Origin: Desulfobacteraceae bacterium
GTDB lineage: Bacteria > Desulfobacterota > Desulfobacteria > Desulfobacterales > Desulfosalsimonadaceae
Direction: 5' to 3'
Assembly: GCA_024636355.1 (NCBI GenBank)
Contig: JAGXHH010000113.1
Span: forward strand, 1-8,049
DNA: 8,049 nucleotides
Each line of letters opens with the position of its first letter. Position 1 is the first letter of the stretch. Below, one piece after another: positions 1 through 5,606 of this stretch. Under the pieces are notes generated by a model. That model was not told where the DNA came from. It saw nothing but the letters and a program-made list of their open reading frames with translations, and made no database searches. The position numbers and the translations under genes are program-made.

Positions 1-837
1 CTCAACAACGACATGGCAGAAGAGCACGCCGCCATCATCCGGTACCTGGTCCACGGCTACCTGGAAGGCGAAGACACGCCGATCGGCGCCAGCCTGCTTT
101 CGCGGGCCCGGGAGGAAATGTGGCACATGCACTGGCTCGGAATGGCCGTCGGCGGTCTCGGGGGGGAGCCGAACATGGAACCCGCCCCGTACCCCTATGA
201 TCCGACCAGCCGGTCCACCATTTTCCAGTCTTACATCAAATATGAAAAAGAACTGGTTCCCCATTATGAAAAAGAAGCCGGAATGGTGGACGATCCCCAT
301 ATCCGGCGAGTCTTGCTTCGGGAAGCCCTGGAATCCAATTATCATGCACAGAAATTCCAACGCCTGCTCGACAAGCTGACCCCGGAACAGGCACAATCTC
401 TTCCCGGTGCGGAAAACGAACTCCCCGCATCCCTGGTCGACATGCTCCAGGAAAGCGTCACGCTCAAATACCGCCAGATGCTTCAGACCATCCGTGATGC
501 CTGGGTATTGCAGGCGGACGGGGTTCCCGCATGGCAGCGGATGGACTTTTCCATGACCAAGATGAAGCAGCTGGCCCACAGTGCCGAAGAAATCGCGGAA
601 AACGGAATGGACCCAAGGATGGAAACCGGCAGCATCGCAGCCGCAGACAACATGCTCGCGGCTCTGAAAAAGGCTTTGGAAGACGTTCGCCACACCCATG
701 CCTTGCACCTGAAACTTAAGGCCGATGCCGAGGCCCAAAAACACGGCGGACTGATGATCAATCTCGATTTGACCATCAAACAGGAACAGTACGAATCGGA
801 AGAGATCGAAGGCTGGCTGCACGAAAAGAAATGGTAA
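1..837 (+). CDS. Ferritin-like (bacterioferritin-related) protein, 5'-truncated
   Basis: The reading frame is open from base 1, so the true start probably lies outside the window; the ATG at 13 is internal by homology. Residues are numbered from base 1. Residues 1-57 read like the first two helices of bacterioferritin: E8 in a D-x-A-E-E-H-A-A-I-I-R-Y helix, then R-E-E-M-W-H with E39 and H42, ending in L-G-G-E-P. These match the Bfr iron ligands E18, E51 and H54. E82 and H115 fit the later ligands E94 and H130, but the position equivalent to E127 is Ser112, with Glu at 111. Residues about 145-278 form further long helices that resemble a second, degenerate copy (H193, D-P-R-M-E-T at 204-209 against E-P-N-M-E-P at 56-61). 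Expected role: cytoplasmic iron or peroxide handling by a di-iron four-helix bundle. No signal peptide is visible, but the N-terminus is missing. A specialised ferritin-like enzyme is an alternative. Family is fairly sure, function is not. Confidence 0.75.
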   Translation, partial: LNNDMAEEHAAIIRYLVHGYLEGEDTPIGASLLSRAREEMWHMHWLGMAVGGLGGEPNMEPAPYPYDPTSRSTIFQSYIKYEKELVPHYEKEAGMVDDPHIRRVLLREALESNYHAQKFQRLLDKLTPEQAQSLPGAENELPASLVDMLQESVTLKYRQMLQTIRDAWVLQADGVPAWQRMDFSMTKMKQLAHSAEEIAENGMDPRMETGSIAAADNMLAALKKALEDVRHTHALHLKLKADAEAQKHGGLMINLDLTIKQEQYESEEIEGWLHEKKW

Positions 838-860
838 CTATTCAGCTAATATTTTCAGAT

Positions 861-1023
861 TCTGGTTATCCGGTTCGCTCCAGTGATGGGCAATCCTAAC
901 CTTTTTGGCGCCTCTGCAGATCGGATATCCTCTCGCAGAGGCGCTGGGAGCGCAGAGAAACTCTCCGCGTCCTCAGCGGCTCTGCGAGAGAAATCTTTAA
1001 CTGGAGTTTTCCGGATAACCCGA
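861..1023. mobile_element. MITE-like palindromic element with TIRs and 8-bp direct repeats
   Basis: Left end 861-884 and right end 1000-1023 are inverted repeats matching at 19 of 24 positions, with an uninterrupted shared core GGTTATCCGG plus CTCCAGT. Immediately outside, TTTCAGAT occurs in the same orientation at 853-860 and 1024-1031, as expected for a target-site duplication. Inside lies a second, larger palindrome (930-990). No transposase is encoded in the 163 bp, so if mobile it would be a non-autonomous element moved in trans. It starts 24 bases after the stop of the ferritin-like gene and could fold in the 3' end of its transcript. The direct repeat can be extended to TTTCAGATT(C/T)TG, overlapping the left terminus, so exact boundaries are uncertain by a few bases. 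Confidence 0.55.
930..990. repeat. Large hyphenated palindrome (30-bp arms)
   Basis: Arms 930-959 and 961-990 pair at 24 of 30 positions around a single central base. The outer 11 bp, CTCTCGCAGAG against CTCTGCGAGAG, are perfect. Several remaining mismatches become G-U pairs in one of the two transcripts, so a long RNA hairpin is plausible. No T-run follows directly, so it is not a standard intrinsic terminator, though it may still stop or stabilise the upstream transcript. I recall similar CTCTCGCAGAG-type palindromes as dispersed intergenic repeats in environmental genomes; copy number here is not visible. Confidence 0.75.
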
Positions 1024-1179
1024 TTTCAGATTTTGCGAAACACCAATCCGTGCACGTGCACGAGCACGTGTACGTTCACGTTCACGAAAAACCGGGACAG
1101 CATTTGCCATTGATTTTAGGATGTGCTGACGAAGGAAGCGCATCGGCTGTGTATCAAACCGTTTAACAACAATCTCCAT
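997..1179 (-). CDS. Small basic ORF (60 aa), doubtful, reading into the MITE-like element
   Basis: I do not recognise this protein. An ATG at 1179-1177 is preceded on the minus strand by AGGAG with a 6-base spacer, a good ribosome binding site, and its A overlaps the stop of a 15-codon ORF just upstream (TGATG). Residues 1-30 look like ordinary protein with basic helices (K-R-F-D-T-Q-P-M-R-F-L-R). Residues 32-45 are a run of Arg dipeptides (RERERTRARARARI) encoded by the hexamer tract at 1049-1084. Residues 53-60 and the stop lie inside the inserted element (to base 997), so any ancestral C-terminus has been replaced. It may be a truncated gene remnant or a chance ORF. Confidence 0.25.
   Translation of the reverse strand: MEIVVKRFDTQPMRFLRQHILKSMANAVPVFRERERTRARARARIGVSQNLKSGYPENSS
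1049..1084. repeat. Tandem hexamer tract, six CGNNNA units
   Basis: Six consecutive 6-bp units: CGTGCA, CGTGCA, CGAGCA, CGTGTA, CGTTCA, CGTTCA, followed by a partial CGA. CG at the start and A at the end of every unit are invariant, and the middle three bases drift from TGC to TTC. The palindrome TGCACGTGCA occurs at 1051-1060. It begins 17 bases after the right direct repeat of the MITE-like element. Variation in unit number would be expected by replication slippage. Because units are 6 bp, changes would keep the minus-strand reading frame. Confidence 0.8.
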
Positions 1180-1430
1180 CAATATCTCCTGCAGAAAACA
1201 CGATCATTTCTATCGAGTTCCGTCATAAATTCATCTTCCTATTTCCCCGACTTTGACCCCGCTCCATAGTCTTTCATATCGATTTCCGTTTTTATGTGCC
1301 ATTTCCACCATCCGCCTTTCTCTTTTTTCTTTGAAGCGGAGTTATACAAGACGATATTCCTATTTACTGGTTAGCTCTTAGGGAGGCCATGGCATATAAT
1401 TGTATGAAAGACGATTACCGGTTCCGGGAC

Positions 1431-1459
1431 TTGACTTTACCCGATGATCATTCTAAAGA
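1431..1459 (+). promoter_or_regulatory. Candidate sigma-70 promoter for the acyl-CoA dehydrogenase gene
   Basis: TTGACT at 1431-1436 matches the -35 consensus at five of six bases. With a 17-base spacer it is followed by TAAAGA at 1454-1459, a weak -10. The palindrome ATGATCAT lies in the spacer at 1444-1451 and could be a regulator half-site pair. Transcription would begin near 1466, giving a leader of about 80 bases. The -10 is poor, so this is tentative. Confidence 0.35.
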
Positions 1460-1533
1460 TTTCATTCAAAATATGAATTTTTTCTTTTAAACAGTTTCCA
1501 TATTAACAAACACAGTGCACTCAAAACAGAAAG

Positions 1534-1539
1534 AAGGAG
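1534..1539 (+). promoter_or_regulatory. Ribosome binding site fixing the start at 1548
   Basis: AAGGAG at 1534-1539 lies 8 bases before the ATG at 1548. The frame is also open from a GTG at 1515, but that codon lies upstream of this site and has no Shine-Dalgarno of its own, so the shorter start is preferred. Confidence 0.85.
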
Positions 1540-1547
1540 AGTCAAAC

Positions 1548-3401
1548 ATGGCACAACTCATTTCAGATCGCAGGGACGTCGATTTTGTCCTGCATGAGCA
1601 GATGCAGGTGGGGAATCTGGCCAAGCATGAAAAATTCGCCGAATTTACCAAGAAAACCGTCGACATGATTGTATCCGAGGCCCGGAACCTGGCCATCAAG
1701 GAGATCCTGCCGACCATGAAGGAAAGCGATGAGGTGGGATGCTCACTTGAAAACGGCATCGTCAAGGTTCCCGAGTCGTTTCACCGGATCAACCAGCTCT
1801 ACAACGACGGCGAATGGCTCGGCATGATCGATGAACCCGAATGGGGCGGCCAGGGAATGCCGAAAACCGTATCCCTTGCGGCCGAGGAATATTTCATCGG
1901 GGCGAACTCCGCGTTCATGCTCTACCATGGCCTTTCCCACGGGGCGGCCAACCTGATCAAGACATTCGGCACGGAGCAGCAGAAGAAAATTTACCTGGAA
2001 AAAATCTTTACCGGCAAATGGTCCGGCACCATGCTGCTCACGGAACCCGAAGCCGGTTCCGATGTCGGAGCCCTGCAGACAAAGGCCGTGAAAAATGACG
2101 ACGGCACCTACTCAATTTCCGGGACCAAGATCTTTATTTCCGGCGGAGAGCAGGACATGGTTGAAAATATCGCCCATCCGGTACTTGCGCGGATTGAAGG
2201 TGCGCCTGCCGGAACGAGGGGGATTTCGCTGTTCCTGGTGCCGAAATACCGGGTCAATGATGACGGCAGCCTGGGCGAATTCAACGATGTGGTCTGCACC
2301 GGCATAGAAGAAAAAATGGGACTTCATGGCAATGCGACCTGCACCCTTACCCTGGGGAGCAAGAACAACTGCATCGGCACCCTGCTCGGCGAAGAAAACA
2401 AGGGCATGAGCGCCATGTTCCTGATGATGAACGAAGCGCGCCAGCTGGTCGGTCTCCAGGGTTTTGGCGTGGCCACCGCTTCCTATTGCCATTCGGTCAA
2501 TTACGCCCGTGAACGCGTCCAGGGCAAGCACCTGCTCGCCGGAAAGGATCCGGACGCCCAATCCGTTCCGATCATCCAGCACCCGGATGTCCGACGGCAG
2601 CTCATGACCATGAAGGCCTATGTCGACGGCATGCGGAGCCTGATATACTACGGCGGCATGGCCCATGACCTGGAACATCTGGCCGAAACCGCGGAAGAAA
2701 AAGAAAAATACGTCGACCGGACCGCTATTCTCACCCCGATCATCAAGGGATACATCACGGACAAGGCCCTGGAGGTCACAAGTCACGGCATCCAGATCTA
2801 CGGCGGCTACGGGTACACCAAGGAATACCCGGTCGAACAACTGATGCGCGACAGCCGCATCTTCCAGATCTACGAAGGAACCAACGGCATCCAGGCCATG
2901 GACCTGCTGGGGCGCAAACTCGGCATGAAAAAGGGGAAACCCTTCATGGATTATCTGGAAGAAATGCGCAAAACCCTCGAGGAGGCCCGCAAAACCGAGG
3001 GGCTTGAAACCCTGTGCCCCCGATTTGAAACGGCCGTCAACCGCCTGGCGGAAACCGCCCTGTCGCTGGGCAAGGCCGCCGCATCCGATAAGGTGCTCAA
3101 CGCCTTCGCTTTTGCCCATCCGTTTTTGGAAGCCACTGGCGATGTCACGATGGCCTGGATGCTTCTGTGGCGGGCAACAATTGCCGCAAAAAACCTGAAA
3201 AAACTCACCGGAAGCATGGATATGAAGGCCCTCCAGGAAAAAGCGGCCAAACACAAGGATACCGCTTATTACCTCGGCGTCTGTAAAACAGCTGAATTTT
3301 TTATCATGAGCCTCATGCCGGCCACCATGGGCAAATTCGATGCCATTGCCGAGGCCAACGGCGCGGCAATCGACATTCCCGAAATCGCATTCGGTTCATA
3401 A
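1548..3401 (+). CDS. Acyl-CoA dehydrogenase (about 617 aa, DmdC/FadE-like long form)
   Basis: FAD-dependent alpha,beta-dehydrogenation of an acyl-CoA, passing electrons to electron-transfer flavoprotein; cytoplasmic. Domains in order: a short N-terminal extension typical of the long form (about 1-35); the ACAD helical N-terminal domain (about 36-158); the middle beta domain with T-E-P-E-A-G-S-D at 165-172 and I-F-I-S-G-G at 195-200; the C-terminal helical domain (about 280-455) with Y-G-G-Y-G-Y at 418-423 and I-Y-E-G-T-N-G-I-Q at 441-449, where E443 is the expected catalytic base; and an extra C-terminal helical domain (about 470-617), as in 3-methylmercaptopropionyl-CoA dehydrogenase-type enzymes. 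The start is set by AAGGAG at 1534-1539. It stands alone, with a hairpin after it and a new promoter before minC. No ETF, thiolase or ligase gene lies nearby, so the substrate cannot be assigned; fatty, branched or aromatic-derived acyl-CoAs are all possible. Family is certain, substrate unknown. Confidence 0.95.
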   Translation: MAQLISDRRDVDFVLHEQMQVGNLAKHEKFAEFTKKTVDMIVSEARNLAIKEILPTMKESDEVGCSLENGIVKVPESFHRINQLYNDGEWLGMIDEPEWGGQGMPKTVSLAAEEYFIGANSAFMLYHGLSHGAANLIKTFGTEQQKKIYLEKIFTGKWSGTMLLTEPEAGSDVGALQTKAVKNDDGTYSISGTKIFISGGEQDMVENIAHPVLARIEGAPAGTRGISLFLVPKYRVNDDGSLGEFNDVVCTGIEEKMGLHGNATCTLTLGSKNNCIGTLLGEENKGMSAMFLMMNEARQLVGLQGFGVATASYCHSVNYARERVQGKHLLAGKDPDAQSVPIIQHPDVRRQLMTMKAYVDGMRSLIYYGGMAHDLEHLAETAEEKEKYVDRTAILTPIIKGYITDKALEVTSHGIQIYGGYGYTKEYPVEQLMRDSRIFQIYEGTNGIQAMDLLGRKLGMKKGKPFMDYLEEMRKTLEEARKTEGLETLCPRFETAVNRLAETALSLGKAAASDKVLNAFAFAHPFLEATGDVTMAWMLLWRATIAAKNLKKLTGSMDMKALQEKAAKHKDTAYYLGVCKTAEFFIMSLMPATMGKFDAIAEANGAAIDIPEIAFGS

Positions 3402-3451
3402 ACACAAATTCGAGTCAGCAAATTGCAGGAATTGAAAAGCCTTAACTGAAT

Positions 3452-3486
3452 AATTGCAGGGCGGTCCCGGTGACCGCCCTGCAATT
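3452..3486. terminator. Perfect 15-bp stem-loop after the acyl-CoA dehydrogenase gene
   Basis: AATTGCAGGGCGGTC (3452-3466) pairs perfectly with GACCGCCCTGCAATT (3472-3486) around the 5-base loop CCGGT. It begins 51 bases after the stop codon. The GC-rich upper stem is terminator-like, but there is no T-run on either side, so it is either a terminator of the non-canonical, no-U-tail type or a 3'-end stabilising hairpin. It separates the acyl-CoA dehydrogenase gene from the min promoter. Confidence 0.65.
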
Positions 3487-3573
3487 GCCCCACCTCAAGT
3501 GTTAAAATCAATTTCATCTACATTCCGACTGTTTACTGTCGTACACCTATGTTTCCATAAACATTTTTTACCC

Positions 3574-3604
3574 TTGACAACCCTAGCCGCCTTCTTTATA
3601 CAAT
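3574..3604 (+). promoter_or_regulatory. Sigma-70 promoter of the minCDE operon
   Basis: A perfect -35 hexamer TTGACA lies at 3574-3579. The -10 is either TATACA at 3597-3602 (17-base spacer, four of six matches) or TACAAT at 3599-3604 (19-base spacer, five of six). The surrounding 3540-3720 region is strongly AT-rich. Transcription from about 3610 would give a leader of about 115 bases before minC. This is the best promoter match in the window. Confidence 0.7.
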
Positions 3605-3723
3605 ATATGCTACTTAATTATATTCATATACACATCATAATGATATAGAATCCAGAGATCGTTTCATCCTTTCGATTCAGTTATGACTCAATATTCTTAC
3701 TTTACTACGGATACATAGTACCT

Positions 3724-4413
3724 ATGTCGAATCAGGAAAATCTGCCGGTGCGCCTCAAGGGAGTCGGCGACAGCCTATGGGTGACAATCGATCCGACCCT
3801 GCCTGCAGAGCAACTGAAAAAGGAGCTTGCACGTCCATTCGAACGCCTCCGGCATCTGGCAGTAAATGCCCGGGTCATTTTAGACCCCGGGGAAGCCCCC
3901 GCCGGCGACGGGCTCATCGAAGAACTGGGACAATTTTTGAAGGACCAGTACCAGGTCGGCCAGGTATCACCTCCGGCCCGGGAGAAACCGACACCCGATG
4001 TCCATCGGGCGCGCTCCAAAGATGCGGGAAACGGGTGGCATTACCATCGCAGTGAGGCCCTGATTCTGTCCGGGCGGGTACGCTCCGGGCAAAAGATCCA
4101 GGCCAAGAAGCACCTGATCATCATGGGGGATTTAAACCCCGGAGCCGAGGCGATCGCCGGCGGCGACATCATTGTTCTGGGAAGCCTGCTTGGAACTGCG
4201 ATCGCCGGACAACCCGACAATGAAGACGCTATTATCATGGCGCTCGATTTCCGGCCGACCCAGGTCCAGATCGGCGGACTGGTTGCCGCCGGAACGCCGG
4301 CATCGGGTGGCAATTCACCCGAGTTTGCACGTATCGACAACAATGCGATCGTGGTCATGGACTATATAAAGGCCAATCCGTTCAAGCGCCTGGCCTGGCC
4401 GGAAGTGCGATAA
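3724..4413 (+). CDS. minC: Septum site-determining protein MinC
   Basis: Division inhibitor of 229 aa, a normal length. The N-terminal domain (about 1-80), which in MinC proteins antagonises FtsZ polymerisation, is divergent but of the right size. A polar, proline-containing linker spans about 81-108. The C-terminal beta-helix domain (about 110-218) is clear: G-R-V-R-S-G-Q at 117-123, G-D-L-N-P-G-A-E at 135-142, G-T-A-I-A-G at 157-162, and P-E-F-A-R-I-D-N-N-A-I-V-V at 199-211. The R-S-G-Q motif is the known MinD contact. It is the first gene of minCDE, 76 bases before minD. The ATG at 3724 has only a weak GGA (3709-3711) upstream and lies in a small inverted repeat (3714-3726), so initiation may be inefficient. 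An alternative start would cut into the N-terminal domain. Identity is secure from the C-terminal domain and the operon. Confidence 0.95.
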   Translation: MSNQENLPVRLKGVGDSLWVTIDPTLPAEQLKKELARPFERLRHLAVNARVILDPGEAPAGDGLIEELGQFLKDQYQVGQVSPPAREKPTPDVHRARSKDAGNGWHYHRSEALILSGRVRSGQKIQAKKHLIIMGDLNPGAEAIAGGDIIVLGSLLGTAIAGQPDNEDAIIMALDFRPTQVQIGGLVAAGTPASGGNSPEFARIDNNAIVVMDYIKANPFKRLAWPEVR

Positions 4414-4415
4414 CC

Positions 4416-4453
4416 GTCATTTTTCAGTTCTGCATTCGACAAGAAAAAATGAC
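4416..4453 (+). other. Inverted repeat in the minC-minD spacer
   Basis: GTCATTTTT (4416-4424) and AAAAATGAC (4445-4453) are perfect 9-bp inverted repeats separated by 20 bases, starting 2 bases after the minC stop. The stem is A/U-rich, so stability is modest. It could be a processing or stability element that sets minC output against minDE, or chance in an AT-rich spacer. Confidence 0.4.
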
Positions 4454-4477
4454 CCATCAAAATTTATGTTTCTCTTA

Positions 4478-4484
4478 TGAGGTG
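4478..4484 (+). promoter_or_regulatory. Ribosome binding site for the GTG start of minD
   Basis: TGAGGTG at 4478-4484 matches the anti-Shine-Dalgarno well. Its AGG core (4480-4482) lies 7 bases before the GTG at 4490, which supports that GTG as the start. The resulting N-terminus begins M-D-G-K-I-I-V-V-T-S-G, aligned with the start of known MinD proteins. Confidence 0.75.
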
Positions 4485-4489
4485 TAAAC

Positions 4490-5299
4490 GTGGACGGTAA
4501 AATAATCGTGGTCACATCCGGAAAAGGCGGGGTCGGCAAAACGACGGTTACCGCCTCCATCGGCGCAGCCCTTGCCCTGCAGGGCAAACGCGTTGCCGTC
4601 ATCGATATGGATATCGGACTCCGGAACCTGGATGTGGTGATGGGACTGGAAAACCGGATTGTCTTCAACGTGGTCGATGTCATCCAGGGCCGGTGCAAGC
4701 TCAAGCAGGCGATGATAAAAGACCGGCGCATTGACAACCTCTTTCTCCTGCCGGCTTCCCAGAGCGACGATAAAAACGTGATCAAACCCGAAAACATGAC
4801 CTGGCTCTGCAACAAGCTCCGGAAAGAATTCGATTTTACGTTTCTCGACTGTCCGGCGGGGATTGAACAGGGATTCAAAAATGCAATTGAAGCCGCGGAT
4901 GAAGCGGTCGTCGTCTGCATGCCCGAGGTTTCTTCCATCCGGGACGCCGACCGGGTTATCGGCCTGCTCTATTCCCGCTCCATTACCCCGAAGCTTATCG
5001 TCAACCGGATCATTCCCAAAATGGTCGCACGAGGGGACATGCTCAGTCACAAAGACGTGGTCGAGGTCCTTTCCATTGATCTGCTGGGATTGGTAGAGAT
5101 GGATGAAGCCGTTGTGATTTCTTCGAATACCGGCACCCCGATCGTCATGCAGAAGGAGTCCAAAGCCGGCATGGCATTTAACCGCATCGCCATGCGCCTT
5201 GATGGCCATCCGGACCTGCCGATCGAAGACCCCTTGGCCCAGAAATCGATCTGGAAGAAACTCGGCATCAAGATGGGCCGGAAAAAAGGAGCGGCCTGA
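4490..5299 (+). CDS. minD: Septum site-determining ATPase MinD
   Basis: Membrane-associated ATPase of 269 aa, the usual length. ATP-bound MinD dimerises, sits on the inner membrane, recruits MinC and is released by MinE. The deviant Walker A G-K-G-G-V-G-K-T-T spans 11-19, with signature Lys12 and Lys17. I-D-M-D-I-G-L-R-N-L-D at 38-48 and F-L-D-C-P-A-G-I-E (Walker B region, about 117-125) are near-identical to the E. coli protein, as are L-P-A-S-Q and P-E-V-S-S-I-R-D. The last 20 residues (S-I-W-K-K-L-G-I-K-M-G-R-K-K) form a short basic amphipathic helix, the expected membrane-targeting sequence. The start codon is GTG. The stop codon TGA overlaps the minE start by one base (TGATG), so minD and minE are translationally coupled. 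Confidence 0.98.
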   Translation: MDGKIIVVTSGKGGVGKTTVTASIGAALALQGKRVAVIDMDIGLRNLDVVMGLENRIVFNVVDVIQGRCKLKQAMIKDRRIDNLFLLPASQSDDKNVIKPENMTWLCNKLRKEFDFTFLDCPAGIEQGFKNAIEAADEAVVVCMPEVSSIRDADRVIGLLYSRSITPKLIVNRIIPKMVARGDMLSHKDVVEVLSIDLLGLVEMDEAVVISSNTGTPIVMQKESKAGMAFNRIAMRLDGHPDLPIEDPLAQKSIWKKLGIKMGRKKGAA

Positions 5300-5598
5300 T
5301 GATAATGTTTAATACACTGCTCAAAAAACTGATGCACCGGGCCGACGACAGCAAGGATGTCGCCAAAAAACGGCTGAAGTTCGCCCTGGTTTACGATAAA
5401 CTTGAAATTAAAGATGACATGCTTGAAGATCTGCAGAAAGACCTCATAGAGGTCATTTCCAGATACTTTGAAATAGACAGGAGTCAGTTGTTGCTGGACA
5501 TCGAACGTGGCGAGGGGAGCTCCGCCCTGATCTTGAACACCCCGATTCTTTCCGCCCGGCACAAAAACGCCCCGCAAAGGGTCCCTGCCAACCGATAG
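5299..5598 (+). CDS. minE: Cell division topological specificity factor MinE
   Basis: MinE, 99 aa (E. coli 88), stimulates MinD ATPase and releases MinC/MinD, confining inhibition to the poles. The N-terminal part has a hydrophobic amphipathic start (M-F-N-T-L-L-K-K-L) as in the membrane-binding helix, then the MinD-contact helix (S-K-D-V-A-K-K-R-L-K-F-A-L-V). The topological-specificity domain spans about 41-80 (L-Q-K-D-L-I-E-V-I-S-R-Y-F-E-I-D, then a beta strand ending L-I-L-N-T-P-I). The last 15 or so residues are a polar tail. AAGGAG at 5286-5291, 7 bases before the ATG at 5299, favours this start over the ATG at 5305. It is the last gene of the operon, and its stop lies 8 bases from the stop of the convergent HD gene. 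Confidence 0.95.
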   Translation: MIMFNTLLKKLMHRADDSKDVAKKRLKFALVYDKLEIKDDMLEDLQKDLIEVISRYFEIDRSQLLLDIERGEGSSALILNTPILSARHKNAPQRVPANR

Positions 5599-5606
5599 CC
5601 TGAAGT

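Larger units (their letters stand above)
1180..1547. other. AT-rich intergenic region upstream of the acyl-CoA dehydrogenase
   Basis: This stretch is markedly more AT-rich than the flanking genes and pyrimidine-rich on the plus strand around 1230-1340 (long T and C runs). It contains no convincing protein gene. Very short minus-strand ORFs occur (for example 1226-1179, 15 codons, ending at the start of the 60-aa ORF). A plus-strand 33-codon ORF at 1389-1490 has a purine-rich GGGAGG only two bases before its ATG. The right part carries a candidate promoter (1431-1459) and the ribosome binding site of the next gene. I see no tRNA or clear riboswitch fold. Confidence 0.6.

Noticed and set aside
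1049..1084. Possible CRISPR array
   Set aside because: Units are 6 bp, contiguous and without spacers, so this is a microsatellite-like tract and not a CRISPR.
883..1113. Plus-strand 76-codon ORF across the palindrome and hexamer tract
   Set aside because: It is Ser/Arg/Thr-rich and made of palindrome and repeat translation (C-T-C-T-S-T-C-T-F-T-F-T). There is no ribosome binding site and no recognisable protein.
1389..1490. Plus-strand 33-codon ORF upstream of the acyl-CoA dehydrogenase
   Set aside because: Its GGGAGG is only two bases from the ATG, too close for normal initiation. The ORF also overlaps the candidate promoter and ends in a Phe run from a T-tract. A leader peptide is possible but unsupported.
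1515..1547. Upstream GTG start for the acyl-CoA dehydrogenase
   Set aside because: The extra 11 residues are not family-like, and the only good ribosome binding site (1534-1539) lies within them and points to the ATG at 1548.
2112..3254. Long minus-strand ORF (380 codons) opposite the acyl-CoA dehydrogenase
   Set aside because: It lies wholly antisense to a gene with clear family motifs, has low-complexity Phe/His/Gly-rich composition typical of a complementary-frame shadow, and shows no recognisable domain.
4475..5209. Minus-strand ORF (244 codons) opposite minD
   Set aside because: It is antisense to an unmistakable minD and its His/Asp/Gly-rich composition is that of a frame shadow.
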